48,563 nucleotides of DNA from Roseospira marina (GCF_014197855.1 NZ_JACIGJ010000022.1:1-48563), one strand, 5' to 3'; positions 22,358-31,300 are shown, counted from the stretch's first letter. A program made the numbers and translations. Notes: generated by a model not told the origin, from the letters alone.

Positions 22358-22395
22358 GGGACCGGCGTTCTTGGGACCGGCGTTCTTGGGGCCGG
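22358..22395. repeat. 15-bp tandem repeat before the cytochrome c gene
   Basis: GGGACCGGCGTTCTT is repeated exactly at 22358-22372 and 22373-22387, followed by a degenerate GGGGCCGG copy. A related 15-base array (GGTGACCGGCGTTCC, GGTGACCGGCCTTCT, then GGCGACCGG) lies at 24615-24653, inside the other end of the hydroxylase gene. Confidence 0.85.
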
Positions 22396-22404
22396 GAGGG
22401 GCCG

Positions 22405-24687
22405 TCAGGCCGCCCCCTCGAACCGTGTCCGCGACAGGGGCAGGCTGCGAACCCGCCGTCCGGTGAGGGCGGCCACCGCGTTCGCTACGGATGGCGGCAC
22501 ACCCGGCACGCCCGGTTCGCCGATTCCGCCCATCGGCGCCCCGCTTTCCACGATCCGCACGTGGACCGTCGGCATCTGGTCCGGCGGCAGGATGGGATAA
22601 CCATCGTAGTTGCGCGCCTGGGGTACGCCGTCCTTGTAAACCACCTCTTCCAGCAGCGTGGCGGACAGGCCGATGGCGACCGCACCGGTCACCTGGGCCT
22701 CGATGATGGCCGGGTTGACGATGCGGCCCGGGTCGATGGCGACCCACACGTCGTGCACCCGCACCCGGCCGTCGGCGATCGACACCTCGGCGATGGTCGC
22801 CACTTCGCTGCCGAAGGGCGAGGCCATGGCCACACCGCGCGCCCGCCGGCGGCCGTCGTCGGCGGTGAACGGCCCGCGCTTCCAGCCGCCGGACAGCTCC
22901 GCCACCGCCTTCAGCAGGGTCGTCAGGCGCGCGTTGTCCTCCAGCAGCCGGAGGCGCAGCGCGTAGGGATCCTGACCACCGGCGTCGGCCATCTCGTCCA
23001 GAAACGTCTCCGAGAAGAAGTCGTTCATGGAATGGCCGACCGAGCGCCAGAAGCCGATGATCGCCGGGTCGTCGATGGGAAGGTGCGCCACGCGCCGGTT
23101 GGGAATGGCGTACGGTTTGCCGGAAAGGCCTTCCACGGCCGAACTGTCCGCCGTGTCGGGTTTGCGGCCGAACCAGCGGCCCATTGGTCCTTCGCCCACC
23201 GCCACGGCGTCCAGGGCGACGGGCAGGCCGTTCTCGTCCAGGCCAGCGCGGAAGCGGGCCACGCCGAGCGGCCGGACCGCGTCGCGCAGGAACTCCTGCT
23301 CCCGGCTCCAGATCAGCTTGACCGGACGCCCGGCCGCCTTGGCCATCGGAATGGCTTGTGGGAACGGGTTGGCCGTGTCGTAGATGAAATGCCGGCCGAA
23401 GAACCCGCCCAGCATGGGGGAGTGGATGATGACCTTCTCGGGCGCGATCCCGGCGGCTTTGGCGGCCGCGCCCTGGAACATTTCCGGCGCCTGGTTGGGA
23501 ACCCACATCTCCAGCGTGCCGTCGTCGTTCCACCGCACCAGCGCGGACGGCGGCTCCAACTGCGCGTGCGCGAGGTAGGGCGCGGTATAGGTCGCCTCGA
23601 CGACCGTGGCGGCGCTGTCCAGGGCCGCGCGCACATCGCCGTTCGCCTCGAACGCGATCCCCTCGCCGGGCGCTGCGCTCAGCGTGGCCGTCCGCTCCTC
23701 CGAGGAGAAGTCGGCGGGCATCGCATGGTCGGCGCCGGGCTCCGCCTCCGTCCAGTCGATCTGGAGCGTCTCGGCGGCCCGGTGCGCCCGCCACCAGCTA
23801 TCGGCCAGCACCCCGACCGCACCGGGCAACCGGTGGATGGAATGGACCCCGGGCATGTCCCGGACCTGGGCTTCGTTGGCGATCGCGCCCGGCTCCATCC
23901 TTAGGCGGGGCGCATGCTGAACCGCGCCGTGCAGCATGTCGTCCAGCGACAGGTCGATGGCGAACTGGGCCTTTCCGGTCGCCTTGTCGGGGATGTCCAG
24001 CCGCGAGACGGACGCGCCGATCCAGCGGAAGTCCGCGCGCGCCCGCAGCGTCAGATCCGCCGGGTCCGGCAACGGCAGGCTGGCGGCCGCCTCGGCCACA
24101 TCGCCGTAAGCGAGGCTCCGGCCGGACGCCGCATGCACGACCCGCCCCGGTTCCGTGGACAGCTCTGCGAACGGCACGTCGAGCCGGGTCGCGGCCGCCT
24201 GCAACAGCATGTGCCGGGCCGAGGCCCCCAGGGTGCGCATCCGGTCATAGCTTCGGCGCACCGACATGCTGCCGCCGGTGAACCGGATGCCGTCGAACAG
24301 CAGGTAATCGGGACCGGGCGGAGCACACTCGACCGTGAAGTGGGCCGGGTCGACGTCCAGTTCCTCGCCGACGACCTGGGGCAGGGCTGTGAACACGCCC
24401 TGGCCGCCCTCAATGAACGGGGTGCGGAACAGGACGGAGCCGTCGGGCCGGATCTCCAGGAAGGCGCTGACCCGCGTGCCGGGCTCTATGGCGGGTTCTT
24501 CGGCCTCCTGCGCCTGGGCCGGACCTCGGCCGGGCAGGGCGACGCCCAGCACCAGGGCGCCCGCCGACGCCCCGAGGAAGCCGCGCCGGGAGAGTTTCAG
24601 GATGGAGCCGTCGCGGTGACCGGCGTTCCGGTGACCGGCCTTCTGGCGACCGGGCGGCCCGGAGCCCAGGGGGGATTGATCGGTCAT
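22405..24687 (-). CDS. molybdopterin-binding hydroxylase large subunit (IorB-like)
   Basis: A 760-residue protein of the xanthine oxidase family, isoquinoline 1-oxidoreductase beta type. A twin-arginine signal, KLSRRGFLGASAGALVLGVA, follows a 35-residue N-terminal extension, so the enzyme is exported folded with its cofactor. The large Mo domain shows GGFFGR, GHSMNDFF and, near the end, GGIGEPGVPGVPPSVANAV, whose Glu in GEPG is the catalytic base of the family. It is paired with a 2Fe-2S subunit and a cytochrome c, so it is a periplasmic dehydrogenase and not an oxidase. The substrate could be an aldehyde or N-heterocycle. RBS GGGAGGA precedes ATG 24687. Confidence 0.85.
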   Translation of the reverse strand: MTDQSPLGSGPPGRQKAGHRNAGHRDGSILKLSRRGFLGASAGALVLGVALPGRGPAQAQEAEEPAIEPGTRVSAFLEIRPDGSVLFRTPFIEGGQGVFTALPQVVGEELDVDPAHFTVECAPPGPDYLLFDGIRFTGGSMSVRRSYDRMRTLGASARHMLLQAAATRLDVPFAELSTEPGRVVHAASGRSLAYGDVAEAAASLPLPDPADLTLRARADFRWIGASVSRLDIPDKATGKAQFAIDLSLDDMLHGAVQHAPRLRMEPGAIANEAQVRDMPGVHSIHRLPGAVGVLADSWWRAHRAAETLQIDWTEAEPGADHAMPADFSSEERTATLSAAPGEGIAFEANGDVRAALDSAATVVEATYTAPYLAHAQLEPPSALVRWNDDGTLEMWVPNQAPEMFQGAAAKAAGIAPEKVIIHSPMLGGFFGRHFIYDTANPFPQAIPMAKAAGRPVKLIWSREQEFLRDAVRPLGVARFRAGLDENGLPVALDAVAVGEGPMGRWFGRKPDTADSSAVEGLSGKPYAIPNRRVAHLPIDDPAIIGFWRSVGHSMNDFFSETFLDEMADAGGQDPYALRLRLLEDNARLTTLLKAVAELSGGWKRGPFTADDGRRRARGVAMASPFGSEVATIAEVSIADGRVRVHDVWVAIDPGRIVNPAIIEAQVTGAVAIGLSATLLEEVVYKDGVPQARNYDGYPILPPDQMPTVHVRIVESGAPMGGIGEPGVPGVPPSVANAVAALTGRRVRSLPLSRTRFEGAA

Positions 24688-24698
24688 GGTGTCCTCCC

Positions 24699-25148
24699 TC
24701 ACGCCGTTTCGGCGGCTTGCCGGACGGCGGCCGTGATCGCGGTATAGGTTCCGCAGCGGCACAGGTTGACCATCGCGGTGGCGATGTCGGCGTCGGTCGG
24801 GTGCGCGTTCTGCTTCAGCAGCGCGGTCGCCGACAGGACCTGACCGGACTGGCAGTAGCCGCACTGCGGCACCTGATGATCCACCCAGGCCGCGACGACC
24901 TTCTGGCCGACCGGGTCGTCGGTGACGGCCTCGATCGTCATGATCTCCGCCCCGGCGACGCTCTCCACCGGCGTTACGCAGGAGCGAATTGGGTGCCCGT
25001 CGGCGAGCACGGTGCAGGCCCCGCACTGCGACAGGCCGCACCCGTACTTGGTTCCGGTCATCCCCAGTGTGTCCCGCAGGACCCAGAGCAGGGGAGTGTC
25101 CGGCTCGACCTCGACCGGATGGCGGGATCCGTTGATCGTCAGTTCCAT
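24699..25148 (-). CDS. 2Fe-2S subunit of the molybdenum hydroxylase (IorA-like)
   Basis: A 149-residue protein with the two [2Fe-2S] clusters of the xanthine oxidase small subunits. The plant-type site is KYGCGLSQCGACTVL and the second, helical site is CGYCQSGQ with NLCRCGTY. The start MELTINGSRHPVEV is standard for the family. It has no signal peptide and is probably carried across the membrane bound to the Tat-exported large subunit. It is the first gene of the three-gene operon, 11 bases ahead of the large subunit gene. Confidence 0.9.
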   Translation of the reverse strand: MELTINGSRHPVEVEPDTPLLWVLRDTLGMTGTKYGCGLSQCGACTVLADGHPIRSCVTPVESVAGAEIMTIEAVTDDPVGQKVVAAWVDHQVPQCGYCQSGQVLSATALLKQNAHPTDADIATAMVNLCRCGTYTAITAAVRQAAETA

Positions 25149-25515
25149 GCGGCTCTCCTTGGCGGTTCGACGGCGGCCCTGTGGGAGGGCCTGCGCGGTG
25201 CCCGACGCGGTCCTTCGGCGGGTCGCGGCACGCCGGATGCCTGGGCGCGGAGGGAACGCGGGCCCGTCTCCGGCCCCTTCGGTCCGCGTGGGCGCGCAGC
25301 CCAACGGAGCATGTGGGTGTGCGACCGTTATAAATGGGTCCGGATCCGACACAAATTTAGGGGGCCGCGTCACAAACGGACAGGAGGGCCCCCTCACAAA
25401 TCGGTGTTTCGCGGCGGGGATGGGATCGCCCGACGTCGTGCGCCGCGCCGGCCCCTGCTATGCGGGGGCGTTCCGATGTTGGACGGGCGGCCGTTGTTCC
25501 CGGTCCGCCGTGCCG
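25149..25515. promoter_or_regulatory. upstream region of the hydroxylase operon with CACAAA repeats
   Basis: This 367-base gap holds no gene I can support. TCACAAACGG (25370) and TCACAAATCGG (25394) plus a related ACACAAATTT (25350) are spaced about 20-25 bases, near two helical turns. An inverted repeat AGGGGGCC (25359-25366) and GGCCCCCT (25387-25394) overlaps them. These could be operator sites for the operon starting at 25148. Confidence 0.35.
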
Positions 25516-26001
25516 TCAATACGCCAGCGTGACGGAAACGGCGTTTTCGCCCGGGCCGGCCGTGAAGCGCGCCGACTCGTAGCTTGGAATCCCCAGCAGT
25601 GTGGCGCCGTCGTTCGAGACGCCGTAGCCTTCCAGCGGATACCCGAAAAAGTTTCGGTTGAAGTCTCCGTCCCCGTCCTCATCGTGATACACGGTGATGG
25701 CGTAGGACGTGCGCTCCGGCACCGCGAGGCAGGCTTCGGTAACGCCCTGTCGCGCGGCGACCCGCACCCGCCCCAGCTTTTTCCCGGGGGCCAGAAAGTC
25801 GTCTGGATTATCGCCGTACACGGTGATGGTCATCAGGCCGTCGCCGCTGCGAACACCGAACACCGAGACCGTCAGCCGAACCGGATGGCCGTCCTCGACG
25901 CAGGCGGTCGCGTCCCCGGTGTATCGGGGCGCCGCGCGCGCGGCCTCCGGGCCGACCACGATCGCGAGCAGGCAGGCTGCAATGCACCCAAATGCTCTCA
26001 A
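25516..26001 (-). CDS. exported DUF2141-family protein
   Basis: A 161-residue protein with a signal peptide (MRAFGCIAACLLAIVVGPEA, then ARA before APRYTG) and a beta-rich DUF2141 domain. Recognisable features are LMTITVYGDNPDDFL, AITVYHDEDGDGDFNRNFFG and EGYGVSNDG. The family has no settled function; the acidic DEDGDGD stretch suggests calcium binding. TTG 26001 is preferred as start because GGAGG lies five bases before it and it puts the signal peptide at the end; GTG 26013 in the same frame is the alternative. It is monocistronic. Confidence 0.72.
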   Translation of the reverse strand: MRAFGCIAACLLAIVVGPEAARAAPRYTGDATACVEDGHPVRLTVSVFGVRSGDGLMTITVYGDNPDDFLAPGKKLGRVRVAARQGVTEACLAVPERTSYAITVYHDEDGDGDFNRNFFGYPLEGYGVSNDGATLLGIPSYESARFTAGPGENAVSVTLAY

Positions 26002-26147
26002 AACACCCTCCACGGTTCTGTTCGCCCGGCGTTCCGCCGCGATGGGACGAAGACGCGACGCGAACCCTGTCGTTCCGTCCTGAGGTAATGTGAAGCCGAC
26101 GAAATGGAAGCCCGAACCGCGCGGCGGAGGCGGAGGTGGAGAGGCGG

Positions 26148-27509
26148 TCAGGCGACGCGCGCGCGGAACCAGCGCAGCACCGGCAGCAGAAAGGCAATCA
26201 GGGTGATCACCGTTGCGAACAGCCGTGCCCAGCCGGCGCCGATCAGGCCGAACTGGTGCACGAGCAGCAGCAACACCGGAATATAGAGCGCCGAACTCCA
26301 CAGCCGGGCGCGCAGCGCGGTCCCGGCCTCCCCGCCGCTGATGAGCACCGGCTCCAGCGGAAAGGCGGCGATGGACACGACGCCCGCCGCCACCAGCCAC
26401 AGCATGACGGGATAGGCCGCCACGAAATCCGGCCCGAGCACCAGCCCGAGCAGCCATTCCCCCCCGAGCCAGGCCACGAGCAGGCTCAGGCTGGCCCCGG
26501 CGCCGGCCAGCAGGGCGGCGCGTCCCACCAGCGAGCGCATGGTCTGGATCGCGCCTTCGGTCGACAGCTTGGCCAGTTCCGGATAGATGGCCGGCACCAG
26601 CAGCTTGGCCGGTTTGGACAACGCCGTGCCGACTTGACGCGCCACCCGGAACAGCGCCGCGTCACTCGGCCCCAGCAGCCCGCCCACGGCCAACGTGCTG
26701 AGATGGTTGGAGATCAGTCCCAGGCTTGCGTTGAGATTGGTGGACCAGACAAAGCTCCAGATCCGCGGGAAGTCCGCGGTCCAGGGACCGCCCCACCACC
26801 GGAACCCGTCCAGGAGCCCGCGCCCCTTCACCTCGCGCCACGCCGCGTAGAACAGGGACAGCCCGGCCACGGTCGTTCCAAGATACCAGGCGACCAGGAA
26901 GCCGCCCGTCCCGGCATCCATCCCCCAGGCCACCAATCCGGCCGCCAGCCGCACCACACTGCCCAGCGTGCTTTGCACGGACAACAGATCGAAGCGATCC
27001 ACCAGCCGCAGCACGCCCGTTGGGGTGGCGCTGACCATGAACAGAATCGAGGTCGCGTACACCATCACGCCGGGTTGCAGGTCGTCCGACCAGCCCAGGT
27101 GCGGGCCAACCCACCAGGATAGCGCCATGGCCAGCCCGATGCCGAGCACGGCGCCGAGGCCATCCAGCACGACGGTGAAGCGCAGCAGGCGCTGGACGGT
27201 CTCGACCTGCCCCTCCATCACCGGCCCGGTGCCGTACCGCAACACAGCCTGCCACGACTGGAACTTGGCGATGTCGCCCATGGTCTGGATGAAGGCATGG
27301 ATCAGGATCAGAACGCCGAACGCTTCCGTGCCCAGGGCCCGCGCCGCCACCGCCATGGCCGCCAAACTGAACACGGCGTTGAGGCCCTTGCCTCCGAGCA
27401 GGATGCCGGCGTTGGCGAACAGCTTTTTCAGCCGGTCGTCGAACAGCCACGCGGACCGCACCGGGCCGAGGCCGCGTGATTTCTGTGACTCAGGACCCAT
27501 GGACCCCAT
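26148..27509 (-). CDS. polysaccharide/lipid flippase, MATE-like (Wzx family)
   Basis: A 453-residue integral membrane protein with about twelve predicted helices of the oligosaccharide flippase type. Helices such as LLAGAGASLSLLVAWLGG and FLVAWYLGTTVAGLSLFY, and the conserved VARQVGTALSKPAKLLVPAI loop, fit the family. Such proteins move lipid-linked sugars or lipids across the inner membrane. It is divergent from the fatty acyl-AMP ligase that opens the sphingolipid operon and shares its 700-base control region, so it may move a sphingolipid or glycolipid. That link is only positional. The start is uncertain: ATG 27509 or ATG 27500. Confidence 0.72.
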   Translation of the reverse strand: MGSMGPESQKSRGLGPVRSAWLFDDRLKKLFANAGILLGGKGLNAVFSLAAMAVAARALGTEAFGVLILIHAFIQTMGDIAKFQSWQAVLRYGTGPVMEGQVETVQRLLRFTVVLDGLGAVLGIGLAMALSWWVGPHLGWSDDLQPGVMVYATSILFMVSATPTGVLRLVDRFDLLSVQSTLGSVVRLAAGLVAWGMDAGTGGFLVAWYLGTTVAGLSLFYAAWREVKGRGLLDGFRWWGGPWTADFPRIWSFVWSTNLNASLGLISNHLSTLAVGGLLGPSDAALFRVARQVGTALSKPAKLLVPAIYPELAKLSTEGAIQTMRSLVGRAALLAGAGASLSLLVAWLGGEWLLGLVLGPDFVAAYPVMLWLVAAGVVSIAAFPLEPVLISGGEAGTALRARLWSSALYIPVLLLLVHQFGLIGAGWARLFATVITLIAFLLPVLRWFRARVA

Positions 27510-27675
27510 CTGTGTGACGACTGACCCAACGGATGCGTGCACGGGTCTCGGCCCGTCCGGACCCGTTCGGCGCCATTCGGGTGGTGGCGGCCGGCCCGAC
27601 AGAGCGCCGGCGCGGTGTCCGGACCAGACGGGATTCCGGGCCAAAAGCCATACATTAAAAGGGGAAATCCCTCTA

Positions 27676-27711
27676 TTGTCGGGGCCAGCCTGATAGTGTA
27701 ACGTCCGTTAC
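27676..27711 (+). promoter_or_regulatory. promoter overlapped by a TetR-type inverted repeat
   Basis: TTGTCG (27676-27681), a 17-base spacer and TAACGT (27699-27704) resemble a sigma-70 promoter toward the acyl-AMP ligase. The -10 box lies inside GTAACG-TC-CGTTAC (27698-27711), a perfect 6+6 inverted repeat of the form bound by many TetR/AcrR repressors. A TetR gene ends the same island at 42495. The pairing of that regulator with this site is inference. Confidence 0.45.
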
Positions 27712-27987
27712 TGTGAATAAAATGCTACAGTCAGTGTGCCGGAGAACGCAACGGGGATCTCCGCGGTGTGGGGCGTGGCTGTCCTGACCCGTGGGAGCCG
27801 CCGCGTGGTGTTCGTGGGCGGGCGCCTTACCCCGTTGGGCGGTCCTGCGCCGGGCCGGGCAGACAGGGACGAGGCCCGCCACATGTGGGGCCGTCACGTG
27901 GGGCATTGACGGCAATTGAGGGGCCGAAACCTGAACGACGGCCATCGATGGGGTTTCCGGGGTGTGGGCATACCCCGGATCAGGGAA

Positions 27988-28016
27988 CGGCGACGGTTCG
28001 ATGTCGCCGCGTTTTT
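27988..28016 (+). terminator. rho-independent terminator in the leader of the sphingolipid operon
   Basis: CGGCGAC (27988-27994), an 8-base loop and GTCGCCG (28003-28009) are followed by CGTTTTTGT. This is a canonical intrinsic terminator on the plus strand. It lies about 280 bases after the predicted promoter and 210 bases before the first codon of the acyl-AMP ligase, and no gene lies between. It could end a small RNA or work as an attenuator. Confidence 0.65.
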
Positions 28017-28227
28017 GTATGGGGCTGACCGGGCCACCGAGCGTGCGGCAGGCGCAAACGAACCGTCGCGCCTGTTCGGACATCGCATTGCACACATCAT
28101 CCGCACTCTTGAGCAACCATGCTGATACGCCGCCAAGCCCTCGCATCGGCTCTTCGGACGTCCGACACCGGCACGCCCGTCTTCGTACACCGGACGACGA
28201 CGCGGTCGCACTCTGGGCGAACCCCCT

Positions 28228-29976
28228 TTGCGAGATGATGGGTTAGACATCGTGGAACTGTTGTCGGCGTCGCCGTCCACCCGCCCCGTGCCTGTTCGCA
28301 GGGCCTCCTTTGCGACCCTGACCGACGCGTTGGACGATGCGGTGATGGGGCAGCATGGCCTGAATTTTTATTCAGGGAAAGGCCAGCGCGTCGAGAGCGT
28401 CAGCTATAGCGACCTCCGCAGCGAGGCGCAGGCGTTCGCCCGGCGTCTGCGGGCCGCCGGCTTCGCGCCCGGCGCCCGCATCGCCCTGATAGCGGAGACG
28501 AGCGGCGCCTTTGTGCGCGCGTTCTTCGGGTGCGCCTACGCCGGCGTGGCCCCGGTGCCCATGCCGCTGCCGATGGCGTTCGGCGGGCGCGCGGACTACG
28601 TCCAGCACATCCGTGGCATGCTCCAGGCCGCCCGGGTCTCCGGTGTGTTCGGCCCGGCGTTCCTGGCGGACTGGGTGGCAGAGGCGGCCGACGGGCTGGA
28701 CCTGCGGGCGATCGGCGATTTTACGGCGCTCGACGGCCATGAGGACGATGGGGCCGACCTCCCCGTCGTGGCGCCCGACGACGTTGCCTATCTGCAATTC
28801 TCCTCGGGCAGCACCCGGTTCCCCTCGGGGATCACCGTCACCCACCGCTCGTTCATGGCCAACGCCCGCGCCATCGTGCAGCACGGCCTGCGAGTTCGGG
28901 AGGGCGACCGGGCGGTGTCGTGGCTGCCGTTCTACCATGACATGGGGCTGGTCGGGTTTCTGCTGGTCCCCATCACCGCCCAGATCTCGGTCGATTTCCT
29001 GCCGACCCACGAGTTCGCGCGGCGGCCCCTGACGTGGCTGTCCCTGATCGCGCGCAACAAGGGCACGCTGTCCTACAGCCCGAGCTTCGGCTACGAACTG
29101 TGCGCGCGGCGCGCCGCCACGGCCCGGCCCGAGGGGCTGGATTTGTCCTCGTGGCGGGCGGCCGGAATCGGCGGCGACATGATCCGCCCGCATATCTTGG
29201 ACAGCTTCGCCGAGACCTTCGCGCCGCACGGCTTCGACCGCCGCGCCTTCATGCCCAGCTACGGCATGGCCGAGACGACCCTGGCGGTCAGCTTCGCCCA
29301 CCCGGACGTCGGCGCCGAGGTGGACCATGTGGACACCGATGTGCTGGAGGGCGAGGGCCGCGCGGTGGCGCCGCAGACACCCGAGGCGCGCTCGCGCGCC
29401 TTCGTGCTGTGCGGGCCGCCGCTGCCGGAGCACGCGGTCGAGATTCGCGGCGCCGACCGGACGCCTCTGGGGGAGCGACAGGTGGGCCGCCTGTTCGTGC
29501 GCGGGCCGAGCCTGATGCGCGACTACTTCGACCAGCCGGACAAGACCGCCAGCGTCCTGTCCGAGGACGGATGGTTCGACACCGGGGACCTCGGCTATCG
29601 GGTCGGGGAGTCGCTGGTCATCACCGGCCGCGCCAAGGATCTGATCATCGTCAACGGCCGCAACATCTGGCCGCAGGACCTGGAGTGGAGCGCGGAGCGT
29701 GTGACCGGCCTGCGCAGTGGCGATGTCGCCGCGTTCGCCGTCGACCAGGGCGACGCCGAGGATATCGTGGTGCTGGCCCAGTGCCGCACCTCCGAGATCG
29801 AAGCCCGCAAGGCGCTGAAGGCCGCCGTGGCCGGCGCGCTGCTGCGCGAGCATGGGGCGGAGGCACAGGTGCTGCTCGTGCCGCCGCACAGCCTGCCCCA
29901 AACGTCGTCCGGCAAGCTCAGCCGCAGCCGTGCCCGCCAGCTCTTTCTGGGCGGTGCGTTCGGAGACGGCCTATGA
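28228..29976 (+). CDS. fatty acyl-AMP ligase (acyl-ACP synthetase of sphingolipid cluster)
   Basis: A 582-residue ANL-superfamily enzyme of the FAAL/FadD32 type. The phosphate loop YLQFSSGSTRFPSGI, the PSYGMAETTLA motif, WFDTGDLGY and RAKDLIIVNGRNIWP are all present, and the C-terminal SSGKLSRSRAR holds the catalytic lysine region. It would activate a fatty acid as acyl-AMP and load it on the acyl carrier protein encoded downstream at 31045. In Caulobacter an equivalent gene belongs to the ceramide cluster. TTG 28228 and GTG 28252 are both possible starts, neither with a strong ribosome site. It overlaps the next gene by ATGA. Confidence 0.83.
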   Translation: MRDDGLDIVELLSASPSTRPVPVRRASFATLTDALDDAVMGQHGLNFYSGKGQRVESVSYSDLRSEAQAFARRLRAAGFAPGARIALIAETSGAFVRAFFGCAYAGVAPVPMPLPMAFGGRADYVQHIRGMLQAARVSGVFGPAFLADWVAEAADGLDLRAIGDFTALDGHEDDGADLPVVAPDDVAYLQFSSGSTRFPSGITVTHRSFMANARAIVQHGLRVREGDRAVSWLPFYHDMGLVGFLLVPITAQISVDFLPTHEFARRPLTWLSLIARNKGTLSYSPSFGYELCARRAATARPEGLDLSSWRAAGIGGDMIRPHILDSFAETFAPHGFDRRAFMPSYGMAETTLAVSFAHPDVGAEVDHVDTDVLEGEGRAVAPQTPEARSRAFVLCGPPLPEHAVEIRGADRTPLGERQVGRLFVRGPSLMRDYFDQPDKTASVLSEDGWFDTGDLGYRVGESLVITGRAKDLIIVNGRNIWPQDLEWSAERVTGLRSGDVAAFAVDQGDAEDIVVLAQCRTSEIEARKALKAAVAGALLREHGAEAQVLLVPPHSLPQTSSGKLSRSRARQLFLGGAFGDGL

Positions 29977-30941
29977 CGCGCACCGTGGCCGTGACCGGTG
30001 GCACCGGATTTCTCGGGCGGGCCGTCGTCGCCACCCTGGTTCGGGACGGCTGGCGGGTGCGCGTGCTGGTGCGCCGCAGCGCGGCCCCCTGGTCCGAGCC
30101 CGGGCTGGGGGCCAAGCACGAAGCCGACCATGAAACAGAGCTGGTGTTCGGCGATCTGGCGGACCCGGCGGCGCTGCGGCGGTTGGTGCGCGGTGCGGAT
30201 GCCGTGGTGCACGCGGCGGGTGCGATCGCGGCGCGCGACCGGGCCGCGTTCATGGCCGTCAACCGTGACGGCAGCGCGCGCCTCGGCGCGGCGGTGGCCG
30301 CCGAGGCACCGGCCGCGCGGCTGGTGCATGTGTCGTCCCTGGCCGCCCGTGAACCCCAGCTTTCGGACTACGCGGCCAGCAAGCGCGCCGGCGAGGATGC
30401 CCTGCGCGCGGCCTGTGGCGCCGCGTCGTGGGTGGTGGTGCGGCCGCCGGCCATCTACGGCCCGCGCGATCGGGCGACCCTGCCGGTGTTCCGGGTGGCG
30501 TCCGGTCCGCTGGCCCCCGTGCTGCACGGTCCGGAAGCGCGGGTTTGCCTGATCCATGTCCAGGACGTGGCGGAGGCCATCGCCGCCCTGTGCGCCGACG
30601 GTCCGTCCGGCCGTGTGTTCGAACTCAGCGACGGGCGGCAAGAGGGCTATTCCTGGCGCGCCATCGTCGACGAAGCGGCGCGCGCGGTGGGCGGAACCCC
30701 CCGCATCGTCCGCGTGCCGGCGGCCCTGATCCGACTGGTCGGCGCCGTGGCGGGGGCGGCGGGGCGCCTGACCGGCCGCGCCGTCCTGCTGTCGCGGGGC
30801 AAGGTGCGGGAGATGCTGCATCCGGACTGGTCGTCGGCGCCCGAACAGCAGCCGCCGCCGTCGCTTTGGTCGCCGCGTGTCGCCTTGCCGGAGGGCTTCG
30901 CCGCGACCGTCCGGTGGTACCGCGAGGCCCGGTGGCTATGA
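29973..30941 (+). CDS. NAD(P)-dependent epimerase/reductase, CerR-like (ketosphinganine/ketoceramide reductase)
   Basis: A 322-residue extended short-chain dehydrogenase. It has the nucleotide-binding VTGGTGFLGRAV, the HVSSLAA strand and the active-site YAASK (Tyr-x3-Lys), followed by VVVRPPAIYGPRD. In Caulobacter the homologous CerR reduces 3-ketoceramide, and its gene lies beside spt and an ACP, the same setting as here. ATG 29973 overlaps the acyl-AMP ligase stop. The enzyme type is clear; the substrate follows from context. A general sugar epimerase is the alternative, but the neighbours argue against it. Confidence 0.78.
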   Translation: MTRTVAVTGGTGFLGRAVVATLVRDGWRVRVLVRRSAAPWSEPGLGAKHEADHETELVFGDLADPAALRRLVRGADAVVHAAGAIAARDRAAFMAVNRDGSARLGAAVAAEAPAARLVHVSSLAAREPQLSDYAASKRAGEDALRAACGAASWVVVRPPAIYGPRDRATLPVFRVASGPLAPVLHGPEARVCLIHVQDVAEAIAALCADGPSGRVFELSDGRQEGYSWRAIVDEAARAVGGTPRIVRVPAALIRLVGAVAGAAGRLTGRAVLLSRGKVREMLHPDWSSAPEQQPPPSLWSPRVALPEGFAATVRWYREARWL

Positions 30942-31044
30942 CATTCCCCGCGCGCCGCCATCCCCAGGGACACGATGCGCCGCGCCCCGGTCGCCCCTGG
31001 CGGTGTGCGATCGGCGCCGTCGAGCAACAGTGAAGATGCGAACC

Positions 31045-31293
31045 ATGAGCCAAAAAGACGAGATCGTTGCGGTGATCATCGAGATGATCGGCGCCTTGCC
31101 CCAGCCGCCCGCGCAACGGGCGACCCCCGAGACCAACATCGCCCGGGATCTGGGCTTGGATTCCCTCGCCGTCATGAATCTGGTCATGCAACTCGAAGAC
31201 CGTTTCGACGTCTCCATGCCCATGGACCGACTGGCGGAGGTCCAGACGATCGATGACTTGGCTGTCACCATCGCCGACCTTCAGGGAGGCTGA
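31045..31293 (+). CDS. acyl carrier protein dedicated to sphingolipid synthesis
   Basis: An 82-residue acyl carrier protein with the phosphopantetheine site in DLGLDSLAVMNLVM (Ser of DSL) and the usual helix spacing. ATG 31045 fits a GAAG ribosome site nine bases before it; ATG 31036 is an alternative. It lies eight bases before the serine palmitoyltransferase gene, and about 100 bases after the reductase gene. Together with the acyl-AMP ligase it would supply the acyl chain for condensation with serine. A separate housekeeping AcpP is expected elsewhere. Confidence 0.88.
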   Translation: MSQKDEIVAVIIEMIGALPQPPAQRATPETNIARDLGLDSLAVMNLVMQLEDRFDVSMPMDRLAEVQTIDDLAVTIADLQGG

Positions 31294-31300
31294 CCCCAGA

